A stretch of 64,000 nt of DNA from Durusdinium trenchii (lineage: Eukaryota > Sar > Dinophyceae > Suessiales > Symbiodiniaceae), in NCBI GenBank assembly GCA_963970005.1, contig CAXAMN010003614.1:118573-182572 (forward strand), written 5' to 3'. A program made the translations under genes and the position numbers. Below the pieces are notes generated by a model. The model did no database searches and had not been told where the DNA came from. It was given only the letters and a program-made list of their open reading frames with translations. Of this stretch, positions 41,264 through 54,900 are shown one piece after another (the stretch's first letter is position 1; the number at the start of each line of letters is the position of its first letter).

Positions 41264-41327
41264 AGCTGCTACTAGTAGCTTCTTCTTGCTCCTAGCGATG
41301 CCCTTTGTTGCTATAGCAGCTTTCAAA
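41264..41327. repeat. CTACTAGTAGC palindromic dispersed repeat
   Basis: GCTGCTACTAGTAGCTTCTT and CTAGCGATGCCCTTTGTTGC. This is one of seven clusters, all right of 41 kb. Confidence 0.7.
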
Positions 41328-41383
41328 CCACACCCTCCTAGTCCCACCTGCTTGCCAAGCTGCTCAAGCTGCTCAGCGCTGCA

Positions 41384-41567
41384 TCGCGGAATCGGGCAGG
41401 AAGTGGACACCAGCGCGGTGTCGGTGAACGACACGGCTCGCCTGAGTGAGAGCAAGCTCCGGTGCCACTTGGGAGGACCCAAGTATCGGCACGAACACCA
41501 CCAGGTGCCGCGGATGGGGCGCGAGAGAAGACGGCGGCGCGCGAGAGTCCAAAACCCAAAGACATAG
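41384..41567 (+). CDS. GC-rich open segment, frame unresolved
   Basis: About 180 GC-rich bases are open in more than one + frame. The longest frame reads REVDTSAVSV-like sequence (GQEVDTSAVSVNDTARLSES) and ends in a very basic tail. The base composition is exon-like but I cannot choose the frame or the family. Confidence 0.25.
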
Positions 41568-42175
41568 TGAGACATATTACATATTACATCATATTACATA
41601 TTAATGACAGAAGTAATGACAGATATAAACAAGATGAGCTGCGCGGAGTTTTTCTTGCGGCTTTCTTACGCCGTACGCCGCAATAGGGGTCGTGTGGTGT
41701 TTTGAAGGAACCGAAAAGCCATGCGAATGGCGGTTGGCCACTTGTAAGGGTTCGGGTCATCCAAGATCTAGCACAAGAGTTTAAGCAACATGGACCTACC
41801 GTCGACCCGTTCAGACCTCACCCAAGTCCATCATGTTTGGACAGCAGTAATTGATTTTGCTTGAACTCACTAGAACAACTTTGTTTTTCTATATTGCATA
41901 AATAAATATATATATATATATATGTATTGCATACATATGCATTTCCCCAAGCTCTTGTGCGTTGGTCATTGGTTTGCCCGTCCCACGAATTCCACCGTTT
42001 CCGGGTTTTTCTCCCCCCATGGCGAGGCAGAGAAGTTGGCTGCGTGCTTTGGAGACCATGAGCAATGGTCCTGGGCGCTGATTTGGGTTTGTTGGTGCGA
42101 GGCTCCGGGTTCAGCGGTGCGAGGCTTTTCAGCGATCGAACTGTAAAACAGGCTCGACTCTACAGTCCAAAAGTG

Positions 42176-42336
42176 CATTGCTACTAATATAGCTATATAA
42201 TGTGCATCGCTACTAGTAGCTAATGTGCTACTATGTTTAGCATTGTTTAGCTATTTGCTACTGGTAGTAATGCACGTGTTACTACTAATAGTGATGCCCT
42301 TGTTACTAATAGTAATGCCCTAGCTACTCGACAGGG
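42176..42336. repeat. CTACTAGTAGC palindromic dispersed repeat, longest cluster
   Basis: A 160-base run of degenerate units built from GCTACTAGTAGC, GCTACTAATAG and TAGTAATGCCC, alternating in orientation. Confidence 0.75.
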
Positions 42337-42693
42337 CTTGGCCTTGCTGGGAAGGTGCTATTTAAACTTAAAAAACGGTTTCCTCCTCGGACCGTGCATC
42401 GGAGTGTGCGACCGATCTTGGAAGTGGTGGGTCCTGGGTTTCTGGGTTTTGGGGTCCGACTCCATCCACCAACAGGGCCTTTTCCACTTCCAAGATTTTT
42501 CGGTTTGTTGGGTGAAGGGGAGCAGATGAAACCTGCGCAGCCTGCGGGTTTTTTCACATCACGGGCTTGGACATGACGGGGGAAGCATCTCTACGAGGAC
42601 AATGCTATGGAGATTGTGGAGACGATCAGCCCGGCTCATCCCGGCTCCTTCCCAAGAGGATTTGGAACATCCTTTTGACAATATGCGAAGCCT

Positions 42694-42969
42694 ATGAAGG
42701 CAGCCCGGCCATGGACATTCTTTCAGAACTGGGAAAGGGAAAGGGACAAAAAACACGACTCACGCGCGCATCTCTGGCAGGTGAAATTTCGCCGTGGCAT
42801 GCTGCAGTTCTTAGACTATGAGCTTTGCGACTCCACGCTCAGAGAAGTGACTCAAAAGACTGCCGAGCCATACGTCTTCCTTTCGCGCACCAATGAGCAT
42901 TTGAGGACTAGATTTAAGGATCTAAGAGGTGTGGACAGAGTATTGTGTCGCCATGATGACATACGATGA
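42694..42969 (+). CDS. Unassigned ORF, 91 codons
   Basis: Reads MKAARPWTFFQNWERERDKK then, later, LWQVKFRRGMLQFLDYELCD and EPYVFLSRTNEHLRTRFKDL. The aromatic/charged composition looks like a folded protein rather than noise. A possible acceptor or donor (TCTGGCAG|GTG) lies inside, so part may be intron. Family not recognised. Confidence 0.35.
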   Translation: MKAARPWTFFQNWERERDKKHDSRAHLWQVKFRRGMLQFLDYELCDSTLREVTQKTAEPYVFLSRTNEHLRTRFKDLRGVDRVLCRHDDIR

Positions 42970-43771
42970 CAACACTATATATAGTAGGTGTTTTTTTCGC
43001 TACACACCTTTTGAGCAAATGAGTCACTACCAGAAAGTCTCTTAGCTTGTATGCCAGTTCGGTTCTTTTTTTGGGACTGGGTCATGGTGCTGAGAGGCAC
43101 CAGCTCCTCCTTGGCCTGCGCCACTGGTGGTCCAACAGCAGCTTGGTGTTGAGCTGGATGGGGACGGAATGTCAGCGAAGGACTGTGGCTTCATGATGCT
43201 TCATGTGGCTTCACTCAGGTCTATTCCACTGCAGCCGATCGCACCGTGGAGGAGGCGAGCAGAACGACGAGCTGTCCTGGTGAGAGCAGTGATGGCCATG
43301 AGCCAGCAGAAATGAGCCAGCAGAAATCATGAGAGAGACAGAGGGCGTCAGACCACCTAGAAAACGTGTGTTGTTTTTCTTTGGTCATGTTGATACGAGT
43401 TGATAGAGTTTTGCTTGAGATTCAGATACCTTTGAATGGCACGCATTACTGTATTGAGAGGAGAAGCCTGAAGTAGTTCCAGATGACCAAGGCTTTAGCT
43501 TTGGTCATCTGGACCCACGATGACAAAAGCTCAGCTTTGTTGGTAGGCACCTGCAGGGGAGAAGCTCAATGGTACCACTACGGTGCGCACCTCAGATTTG
43601 TAGGGACGTTCGGGGTTCATTTCTATTCTAAGTATATAATTAAAGCATATAGTCATATAGAGGCTATATACTTAGGCTATAGGAAGCCCCCAAGTCCAGC
43701 TCCTTCAGAAAATGACCTCTTATATGAGGTGACGCAGGTGAACCCATTGGCTTCCGACAGAACAGCCGCAG

Positions 43772-43910
43772 GTGAACCCAAAACTGCTTGCCGCCACGCC
43801 GTCATCGGCACTTTTGCAGGGGCCGTTGGGTCAGACGAGGGCAGAGTGCCAAGAGATCCTCATCGGAGTTGCCAGGGAGGAGCGGCGGATGGGGGTGACA
43901 GGCATGACAG
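43772..43910 (+). CDS. Well-bounded exon of an unknown gene
   Basis: 139 bases between an acceptor (CAGCCGCAG) and a strong GT donor (ATGACAG|GTATGG). It reads VNPKLLAATPSSALLQGPLG, then QTRAECQEILIGVAREERRM. The second half is an amphipathic helix. Good splice sites and composition make this one of the most reliable orphan exons. I do not recognise the family. Immediately upstream, GCAG-GTGAACCCA occurs twice 31 bases apart (43736 and 43768), giving two alternative acceptors. Confidence 0.5.
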
Positions 43911-44341
43911 GTATGGACGCGTGGTTATGACGACAAGATTAGGTGACTGACTGGTGTGATTTTTGTTCTCGCTCCTTGTGGAAGAAACATGGCATGGTGG
44001 TGCAGTTGTCTCTTGTGCTCGGTTTGGCTTGGATCTCTTCTATTACAGTCAGCGGCTTGGCGCCATCAAACCAGTTTATTGAACCAAGAGATGCCCAGAA
44101 TATGTCCTCATAAATGGATGGCAATGATACATGATATATCATGATATGCTGGACTATCAAATGGTGAAGGATTTGCTTAGAGTTGCCTCCATGCCTCAAC
44201 TATCTACTTGCTCCAGGCTGGCAAGGGAGGCCGTGCCGCCGTGTTGCGGGCCTTGGCCGGATGCCTTAGCGGGCCTTGGCTGTAACCCGCAGCGGGTTCT
44301 GGAGATGCCTAGGCTTCCGCAGCCACACATTGTAGAGTTTG

Positions 44342-44372
44342 CAGTTGTTGTTGTTGTTGTTGTTCTTGTGCT
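44342..44372. repeat. (GTT)n microsatellite
   Basis: About nine GTT units. Confidence 0.9.
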
Positions 44373-44713
44373 TTGAACCCGGCGCCGAAACCGCGCAGTG
44401 TTCCATCCAATCTTGAAGGTCTTCTTGAAGTCTTGAAGGGCAAAAGCCCCAAATCCAAGCGGAACATCTCTAAAAGCGCTCAGTATGATTTGTGTAGAAA
44501 TATCACACACACACACATATATATATAAAACCTGAACCAGCAGACAGTACAAGCTTCGACTTTACATTGCCTGTATATGCCTGTATGTTGATCTCAGTTA
44601 TGCTGACAGCACACTTCAAGTCAACATCCTACCCCAAAACAGGATTATGTACAATGGGCGTGTGATCTAGGCAGCGCAGCATCGAACAACCAAGATAAAT
44701 ATGCCCTCTAAAG

Positions 44714-44818
44714 TAAACATGGATTCTGAAAACCACTGGTTTGTGGAAGCAAGTCTTCCAAGTCCAAAGCTACATGCCATCAAGTTCCATGTGGGTCTGC
44801 TCCCGGGTGTACTGTACG
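44714..44818. repeat. Dispersed repeat of the CATGGA...TTCCATG family
   Basis: AACATGGATTCTGAAAACCA at the left and AAGTTCCATGTGGGTCTGCT with CCCGGGTGTAC at the right. The ends form an inverted repeat (AACATGGA / TTCCATGT). Confidence 0.7.
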
Positions 44819-44858
44819 TGACATGCCATTGGCTTGCGGGGTCTTTGATCCTCTCTTT

Positions 44859-44892
44859 CTTGCTCTCTCTCTCTCTCTCTCTGCTGTCTCTG
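44859..44892. repeat. (CT)n microsatellite
   Basis: About twelve CT units. Confidence 0.9.
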
Positions 44893-45873
44893 TCGGAACC
44901 CTGTTTAGTGTCATGACATGAAGTGCCTTCTCCGGTGTTTCCGTGCCTTGTTACATGGTCCATGTTACATGGTGTCACCGTGCCAGTAGTGAGTCACCTC
45001 ATATCTCCTGGCCCTGCCGGCCGGACGATATATATATATATAAGCACGTATAAGCACTTTCATTTCTATAAGAACCTGCCTCATGCGCTGGATGAAGCCA
45101 CAGGACCGGAAAGCACAAAAATACAAATCCTTAAAACTTGACGAACTTGAGACATGGCATGTTTGACGTCAGTCTTTGTATAGAGGTAGACATATGTAGA
45201 TATAAAATAACTCTATAACATCTGGTCGACGGTCACTGCGCTGCCTCTGCCGAGTTTTGGCTCTAGAAAACCAGAATTCAGATTCAGCCCGCGGAAACTC
45301 AGCTCAGCTGATAGCTATATATAGTAGATGATTGTGTGAAGTGAGTGTGTGATACAGCATTGGGGAAGAGAAACCTGCAATCTACAGCCATTCTTGCAAA
45401 ATGAATCTAGCGCCCGCCCGGGTTTGTTTGGACTGTTGCGATACATACCTGGGTCGTGTCCTCACAGGAGAAACAATGATGAGGGAACCACATTTGTTCA
45501 AAGGTGGCACGTTCTAGTTGCTTGATCATTTGTTGTGCCACGTCATCCCTCGGAATGGAGGTCGAGCGTCTTTTTCTAGTGACATTTGGGCGTGCCAACT
45601 TGGCACCTGAAGAATTAGCTCTGGGCATGGAACATGCCGGCGGCTCCCAATGGGGGAACTTGGGAGGAAAAGCTTGTGGAGTGGGTGAAGCCACCAGAAG
45701 GCGGTTTGTGAAGCCACCATGCGTCGCCATTGGTAGAGGTGTGATAGCATGAATGTCTAAATCAGGAACGAGAGTGACTGGATGGCAAGTATTGGAGCCA
45801 AACCACCAGAAAAATGATTTGAATTGCTACAACAGGCCGCTCCCCTTGACAGCGCTCCTCATGTGCTCCACAG

Positions 45874-45952
45874 GCGGAATCCCTCGCGCACGCTGGGGTG
45901 GTTGGCGAAGGCTTCGCAGTGGCAAGATGCACTGAAGCTTTTCTTGGCTCAG
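45874..45952 (+). CDS. PPR exon 1 (helix B)
   Basis: After GCTCCACAG; reads RNPSRTLGWLAKASQWQDAL then KLFLAQ. The S-Q-W-Q-D-A-L stretch is the PPR helix-B signature. Ends CTCAG|GTCCAG. Confidence 0.55.
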
Positions 45953-48900
45953 GTCCAGCAGAGCCTCGTTCGACCACGTGGGGTTCGGTTGATTGATTGG
46001 AGCCTTTGGACATTTGCTCCAGATGGGTCTTGAGGACTCTATATTTGTTTAACTGGGTCTGCTGGATCAGGAGTTGATCCAAAAAATGGCTGGACAGCTG
46101 GGCATCAAGGCCCTGGCGGGGCCCCACGGATGGCGCGCATGAAAACGCTTCGAGGCAAAAACAACACACAGGCAGGTGAGAAGGTCTTAAGACGCACACA
46201 CACCCACACACACACACACACACACACGGACATGAGACTCTGTGAAGGTTCAGCCCCCGAAGCCGAAACAACAGTCGCTTTTCTTATAAATTGTTAATGA
46301 ACCAATTTAGAGCACCGCAGCACCCTCCCTGCGACGCATGGAGCTGTGTTTGATCCACCCGCCACGGTCCAGACGGTCCTAGGACTCCCTTGGTGCTGGA
46401 CCTGGCCGCCTGCAGCGCCTTCATCTCCAGCAGCTCCAAGCGTTCGGCTTGGCTTGTCGCCCTACAGGCTTTCGAAGTGATCGGACGAGCAGCAGTCCGG
46501 GTGGTGCCTGGGCGGTTTGAGGTTTCAGAAGGGTGGGGGCGGGGTTGGGTGTTTGCTACCAAATTGACACAGAAGATAATGGTTGGAGATGAGAACTGGG
46601 TGGCTTTAGAGGGTCAAGATGTGTTGCAAAGATGGGTTCAGAGGGAGGCCTTCTCTTGATGCAAGCATTTCAATCACTACTAACATAATGATCCATCATT
46701 TGTATTTTCATGCCTTTATCCTTTCAAATCCTGTTGATGTATTCGCAGGAGAATCGCAGAGACTAGTGAACATGCACTTTCTTGAGTTTGGCTCTCTCCG
46801 GGAGAGGGGGTCGACCCGTTGGGAGGATAGTTTGGACCTTTTAAAATAGCTACAGGCTACTCTGTATGCAGGGAGTCTGGGGTATGAAGGACTTGTCGCG
46901 AGGAAGCAAGCCACGTGGCCGACGCTGACTGAGGATGAAATGGCATATTGCAGCAGCATAACGGCGCTGGAGCGGGGCAGTCAATGGGAAGCAGCACTTG
47001 AACAGTTGAATAATATGCTGCTCACCTGATTTTGGCTGTTCTTTTGATAGAGCCTTTCGAAGTTGCTCAGTCATAGGGTGCTATGTTGCTAAGAGTCACC
47101 TTTGAGCGCGTCGGAAGTATATTCGAGGAGGGGTTGCATGTTCCAATTGAAGCAGAGTGGCAACCTATCATTCGGTGGGTGCCTGGCAAATAGGGGCAAA
47201 TAGCCTGAGGAGACATTCCGAAAACGATGGGACAGATTCATTGACAGGGAAGGCATTTGTCGACTGAAGTCGCCTGAAGGCAAGTATTTGTTCAGCGTTG
47301 AAGTCGCCAGTCGCCGATTCTTGGGAGCCCCGAGTGGACACAAGCCGCTGAACTCTCCAGACCCGCAGGGAGGCATCCCTTCGGCGTGTGCTCGAAAAAT
47401 AGACACCCCTTCTGTGGCTACTTGGAATGAACTACTTCCACCCAGCGGTACGCACCCAAGGCATGCTGGGCGCCTACAGCGGAACGTGTTTGCCTACGGT
47501 GCAGCGGTGGCGGCAGTACCCCACTGGCCGTTGGCCTTGGAGCTCTTGAGGGGCATGTGGCTGGTGCACACAAGGGGAGCAGGTTTCCATTGGGGTTCAA
47601 GGGGGCTTTAAGCGCTGATGTGCATTGACATTGACATATTGACATGAAGAACATGGAAGAACTAGTGCTTTGTTGGCGCTGGATACTTGGGGAATGCCTG
47701 TTAGGGAAACCCGAGGGTCAGGCTGTGGGGCTGCTTGTCGTTTGCCTAAAGGAAGAGAAGGCCGTTGGGCGGGTGCCAGGTGAAACGATGGTGGATTGTC
47801 TCGAAACTATACTGGGAATGGCGCCCAAATAAATGAGAGCCCCCTCCTATGGGAAATCATTCGCACAACAGGATGCGCTACGGTTTCGTGTCGAAGTCGA
47901 AGCCTCAGCAGAGTCAGCAATGTCTCGGATGTCATGGTGGATTTGGGACAGAGGGGGGGTCGATTTCTGCTATCGTGTGTTTATTCAGAGTTGTGGGCTA
48001 TGGCGCATGCCCCAGGCACACTTCAACCCTCCACGATCTGCGTCCTCGGATTCTTAAGGCAAGCTGAGATGATCTTGCCCAGCACGGTGGTCATCAATGC
48101 AGCCATTGCCCCTGGGTTGAGGTGAAATGATAGCTTTAGTGGCGACTGCTCCCAAGAAAGAAATGTACAGTAACAGTACAGTACACCAATTCATCAAATT
48201 CCGGAGATTTGGATGATGTTAGATATGTTAGAGCATGTTAGAGCCCTGTCCCCAGGCGTCCTGACAAAACACTTCCAAACGCACCCTAAATTACCAAGAA
48301 TTAATCTGCAGTGCTGCTCAGTTAATGTTCATGTAATTCTATGTTTCAAGAACCACTGTCGATCCACTCCCAGTGGGGCAGATGCTCAAACTTTCTATCG
48401 ACCTATATAAGGTCTTGAGAGCGCAACACAGCGAACGAGCATTTGGTGCTCCCAAGTTGTGGGTTCGAGTGCTCGAAAGCACACATCCTGGAAACTATTA
48501 AGCTACTAGTAAGAAGTGCATCGCTAGTAGCAAAGGGCATCGCTACTAGTAACAAGAAGCAACTACTAGCGATGCCCTTTGTTACTCGTAGCCTAGTGGT
48601 AATGAATGATTTGAGCCAAGGCATGTTGTGAAACAGCTGGAGAGTGGAGTCCAGCACTGGCACTGTTGGAGCTCATGCTATCAGAAGAACTGGAGCCCTC
48701 CGCACCTCGGCATGTTTGAAGGGAAGGCTTGATGATTTGGCTAGACCGAGGTCGCCTGGTGGCCCCCCCCCCCCTCCACATCTTGCTAGACCGAGTAGCT
48801 GAGTAATCTTGAGTGGCATGGAGTTGTGGGATGGGGAGGGAGTGACAGAGACGCGAAGAACACTACCGCGGTATCCTTTGCACAGAGCACTTCTGGAGCC

Positions 48901-51900
48901 ACAGAGTCATTGTTTATTTTCACCCAGGAGCCACGGACGAGCATGAAGTTCCACATCCATCCCCAGACCATCTCTGTATGGAATAGTTACATTGGGGATC
49001 ATTTGGGGTCATCTTACTGGAGTAATTGAAGTAGTTGTACCCTCCCTCCAACAATCACGGAAGCTGACCAAAACTCCGTAGAGGAAAATTGGTCTTCCAG
49101 GGGCCGAACCGTTCCCCCTCCATGATTGTTTCAGGGAGTGTATGTATAATTCCCCATAGTTCGGATGGTGAGGGAACACACCCAACGGCCCCTCGGCCGT
49201 CCTCAAGGTCATCACCTTAGGCTCCACGGTCGCCGCTTGCGGCCGTGGCCAGCAGCTGTCGAAGGCCTTCTCTACTTGGTGTTTTGGCCCTGGTCGGGTA
49301 ATGGGAATGAGTGCGTGCATCCGACAAGGACTGGGAATAGGGAGACCTTTCAGAGGCTCTTGGGAGGAATGGAAGAGTAACATCCAGTGGCGGGAGGGTC
49401 TTGAACTGTACACATCCCATGTTCAGAACCCTTGCGTCAGATGTACAGAAAACCTTCATGTTCTCTCCCAATTTGGAGCACCAGATGGAGCGCCATGGTG
49501 GATCTGGGGAACCCCAACAGACTTCGATTCGGTGAAACGAACGTGGCAGACCCACGCTCCCAACCGAGCCGTCGAGTTGGAGCATGTTATATAAGCAAGT
49601 GAGCATCAGGAGACCCGTCATGGCACCCTCATGGCACCAGGAGACCATAGACGAGAATAGATTGATGCAACTCTTCGTTCCATTGTAGAATAGATAGAGC
49701 ATGAGAGACCAACACGGGCCGTGATTCGATTGAGTGATTTGGTCGTGCTCCATGTCAATCCCGAAGCTAGCAGCCGCTAGCCTTTCCAGCGATCTGCCTG
49801 CAATGGCACAAGCAAAATGCACATGAAAAGCAAGGTAGCAGATGCTCCCAAAGACATGATTTTAGACGGTCATGATATCATATGATATCTACAAAAGGAG
49901 GAGCTTTGGTCGTCTGTGTCGTGTCTCACATCCCTTCACTCACTCCGTATTAGAATTGCATTCTAGTAGCGTCTTTGCTACTAGTAGCAATGCCCTTAGC
50001 TACTAGTAGCTTCTTGCTGCTAGTAGTTTTTTTGTTTTTCAAAAGCGGCGCATGTGTTTTTTTCTCGGCCACGCACTACTCAAGGCATTTCTTTGAGTCG
50101 CTGGCGCTGCGTCCCTCCACCGCGGCTTGGGCCTCCCTTTGCGTGGCCTGTGAGCGTGGCCAGGGATGGCAAGAAGCACTCGAGGTGGTCGAGCAAGCAG
50201 GAGAGAGGGGGTGGGAGAGGTTGGGCCTTGAGCGGGGTGGGGGTAGTTGGGGTGCTGGTAACAACTGATAATCTTGGACACCATGCCAAAGGTGCTTTGA
50301 ACAGAGCTTCACTGTTTTGCACCTTGTGGGGAAACTGGGTTTGCCCATCCTGCAGCGCTGCAAAATCCTTCAACAAGCATGGGTAGGGTCCCATTCCTTA
50401 CACCTTTGAAAGGAGATAGAGAGAGAGAGAGAGAAGAAAAAGGGCAACGGCTTCATGATTTCAAAAGCAACGACGTACAGAGGAACGACACTTTCAGTTG
50501 AATTTCCCTGGATGGGGCATGGTATTTGATGTGCTTCGACCAGTGCTTCATTCTATACATCTATATAGTATCATCTAAACTGACTCGTACCCTTTATTGG
50601 AATTACCTCTATCCCCATGGCTCAAAGGCCCGGGCCTCCTCTAAGCTCGTCATCCGCATTCGCTTCGGGAGACGGACATCATGGATTTCCTGTTTGCATC
50701 CCTCAGACAGCCAGTGGACCACTGGTACCACTGGTGGACTACCACTGGTAGACCCACCACTGGTAGACCCACCACTGGTGGACCCACCACTGGTGGACTG
50801 GAATCCACCTCTTTGAGCTCTCGGATCTGGGTTAGCCTTCATCCCAAAGAGGCACCAGTGGGCCCCCAGGTGCGCCGGAAACGCGTGTCCGGTCCACGCG
50901 TGTCGTGTGATGAACGCAAGCGCAGGGCTCCGCAACGCCATCATGCTGAGCAGTGTGATGAACGCATGTGTGGGCGCGCAAGAAGCCCGGCTGGAGGGGA
51001 CAATGTAGGGAGGGAGATCGGATGGCAGCTGCTCTTTGTAGGTTTGCTATGGTTTATTATGGTTTGCTTGCCAACAGGGGTGATCACCGAAAAGCACGTG
51101 CATGGAATCCACAGTGCAGCTGCACTGAGAAGGTCTATTTTGGTCCATGTTACAAGAATATAAAAGCAACGGATTCTGATGATTCTGTGAGAAGAAGATG
51201 TTGGTTCCGGAATCCTTTGTTGGAAGCGACGAGTCGAAGACCGTCCTTCATTGATTCCTGTTCTTATTCAGGTTTAAAAACCTACTGACATGACTCATCC
51301 ATTCATAGCTTCCATTTAGGCGACCATTCGATTACCAAAAATTCAGCAGATGAGGTGTCTCAAGGAGAAGCCCCTGCTAACCAACAGCTTTGGGCTTCAG
51401 GACTTCCCCCAGGTGGAATCAACTGAGAGCAGAAACATCTCCTTTTTGGTCCAGCTCGGCACGAGGAATGGCAGAGGGCTCTTGTGCTTTTGGACCAGGC
51501 TGTTCTTGGTGAGGTGGCGTTGGACTCGGTGGTTCACCTGGCTGAAATCCATGCCTGGGAGGTGCCTGCTGTACGCGTCGGTTTGCGTCGCGGAGAGTTG
51601 CGCTCTACAGGCGATGTTCCACATCCGGAGATGTGCAACATGGTGCAACCATTCGGAGGGTGTACATGACATGTTGTTTGCGCCATCGAATCTTATAAAA
51701 AGAAGAAGAACACTGTGTGCTTCACTTAGCCAAATAGGGAAAGTCCCCACTTGACCAGCAAGATGGGCCCTGAGAATCCTAGCTTTTGAAGTGGTACCTC
51801 CCGCTCCCCGCGGGTGGAGCGGGTCCTAAGCAGGCGGGATCGCACTGGGCGACCGCCGTGGCCCTCCTGCACGGAGCCGGACGAAGTCCGCCCAACATGA

Positions 51901-54900
51901 TTTGTCGATCGGCGGCCATGAGCGCCTGTGAGCGGGAGAGCCAGTGGCAGAGTGCGGTGGCCATCCTGAAATGCATGCAGCTTGGTGATGGAACGATACC
52001 AAGGGGTGGATCAGAACATGTCAGAACACCGCAAGTATTCTGTTGCATTCCTGTCCCTTGTATTTCTTCGCGGTCGCTATATATGTGGAATGACGTATGC
52101 TGACCCATATGTTCCATGTTTTTTCCATGATTTTTGAGGGTGACGGGCACTCATCCCTGCATTGTGAAATCTAACTTCGGAGGACGAGGAAGAAGCCGGG
52201 GTCATGTCAGTTTGAGCAGGGAAAAGTAGAATATATATATATAATTATATATATTTTGTATATATATACATATATACATATATAGATGTTTATGTATACA
52301 TATATAGATATATACTGTATATCTACATATTTATAGTGGGTGTTTAAGACACATTCTGCCAGTAGAATCTAGGCCTCTTTGAGACCATGTCCTCTAAAAG
52401 GGGTTTGCTCAGCCAGCTGCCTGAGGGAGGAGACGTGTTTTTTTTTCCTGCTTGGCCCTCCTCAAAAGGAGATGGAGGCAAGAGCGAGTAGGACGGGAGC
52501 CGAGCAGTGAACTGGCCAATTGGTGTCCAACGGCCTGTGCCGCCAAGGCAATTCCTTTTCCCCCACCCACTTGCTGCCAGCGTGAGCGGTCACATTACAA
52601 GATGCATCAAGATACGAGATAAGCCAAGGTTTCAATATTGTTTCATATTGTTTCAGTAAATTGCTCCTTGGTCTTGAAGAAGGTTAACCTTCTACTTCTT
52701 CCAAGGACCAGGTCAGTCTAACATTTGTGTAGTGAGGATGGACGATGGTCTACAGCCTGACGTGGTAGCTTACAGCACAGCAACTTCAGCCTGCGAAAAG
52801 GCATGGCAATGGCAGAGGGCTTTGCTGTTGGTCTTTGACACTCTCAGCACGTGGGGGAGGTGAGTCTTCTGGCTTCACGGGGCCCAACTTGAAGGTAGAC
52901 ATGTTCTCCAGCACGCTACAGTTACAGTGGTTTCAGAGGTTCCGATGGCACAACCACACCCCAAGATCTCTTAGACAGATGGGGGGGGTCCATAATCCAA
53001 TCACCGAACTTGGGGGATTGTGCCATTGGTCCTCTCAATCCACTACAGTATACTACATTAGCTGCCCTTTGGGATTCAACCTCTCCGAACGCCTTCAGGC
53101 GACCATCCGCGCTGTTTCCCGTGTGGGCGGTTCGGAATCCTCACAACCCACACGGTCATTCTTGTCAGGGCTTTGAATGCAGTTGGTCTATCATGGTCAA
53201 TGTGTCATTATGTATTCGTTTGTGTATATATGTTAGTAGTTTTTGTTTATATGATTGTACATGACACGTGTTAGTGCACGTTCGGCCATCCCTTCCTCCC
53301 CCTTGATGGTACGCAGACTCCAGCAGTAAAGCCTCAATAAGCCTCTAAACTAGCTTGGCAGCATTCTTCTTTCGAGACATTTGTGCAAAGAACATCACAA
53401 CCGTGCCCCCATTCAAACAGCTTCAGACCACCACAGTGAGCCACTCCACATCACCGCCTGCGTTCTGGGAGAGGAACTTCATCGCCATGTGCGCAAGAAT
53501 TATTCTACCGCCCAGGCAGTGCGGAACATCACTCAGTAGCCACCCTTGAGTCGCCAAGGACATGGAGGAACGCTCCATCCCGCTCAACACCTTCAGCTAC
53601 AACGCGGCCATCTCTGCATGTGCTGCGGGCCGCGCGCTGGAGTTGGCCGTGGACCTGTTCAGCACCATGCACCCTAGTCACCACTCGTTCCACGCGCGGA
53701 ATGGATGGAATATGATGGAATAGTATTTGAGAGGCCATCCAGATGGAATCACTTATGTTGACGGTTTGTAATAAGTGAACTTTTTTTTTTTGCCATGTGG
53801 CAATTGAAACCTGGATTCAGCAATAGGCGCGTGACTCACTCCTGTAGCCAAGCGGAAACAAAACCAGGAGGGGGGTGTTGGGGCTTCTAACTGCAGATGG
53901 GAAGAATTGCCGTTTCGCCTTGAAGCCTCCCAAACCACTGTCAATACCCTGTCCTTTGCTTTCATGTCAGCTGCCGGTTTGGGGTTCGACTCACCCTGGT
54001 TGAGTCGCCAAACGTTAAATCCGAGGTGCTCCAAGAGGGTGTCGCCCGATGTGGTGAGCTACAGCGCCATGATCACCTGTTGTGAGACGCTTGGAGAAAA
54101 CGATAAAATTCATCCACTCAGTGAAGAGTTTTTGGTCCATACAATGGGGGGATGAAGACAGCGAAGACGGGGGAAGACAAGGAAGACCTCCTGACCTGCG
54201 GCATCCTGCGGCTGATGACATTCTGTTAGCGGTCTCCTCCAGATGCATTGCGATGGAGACTGCATGACATTCCCATACTACAGTTGTTTCAGAGTAGATG
54301 GCACAACCCCCAAGATCAATTATCATAAACATATGGCTATATAGATGGCGGCATGGGTCGGTCTAGCCAAAAATATAGGACTATATAGTAGGCTGCCCAA
54401 CACATCTAGGCGCTGTTAGGCTTTGTTGACACGACCCTGCACCGTTTCACCAAGTGCTGCTTGGACTGGCCTCATATTGTAACAGAGCCATGACATAAAC
54501 CATGCATGCTTTTAGCAGGGCTCCCACATACTGACGAGCGGCTCCAAAAAGAAACCGCTTGTACCGAGGAAGAGCCACGACTGGCGCTTAGCCGTTGACT
54601 TTCTGCAGTCGATGTTCGCGCAAGACCTGCAACCCAACATCGTTCCTCGCGGCGTTCCCGAGCGACTCCCCGGGGTGGGTCGGATCCACCGGGTGATCGA
54701 AGGAGCGATGGACCGGGGGAGGTCCACCGTTGGAAGCCACCGTTGGAAGTACCCGTTGAATGAATTGGAAGGATTTTGACCTTAGCTGTTGGATGAGGAG
54801 CTGGGAACCCAGTGATCCCAGGTGACAAGGGATTCGATGATTTGCTCCCAAGTCTTGCCTGGAGCAACGCTGCGAAGCGGTTCAGGGCGCCTGTTTTGCT

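Noticed and set aside
49217-49822. 201-codon minus-strand ORF
   Set aside because: No domain, opposite strand to the PPR gene, and lies in its introns.
53975-53992. GGTTCGACTCA, a B-box-like sequence
   Set aside because: No tRNA fold can be formed with the upstream bases.
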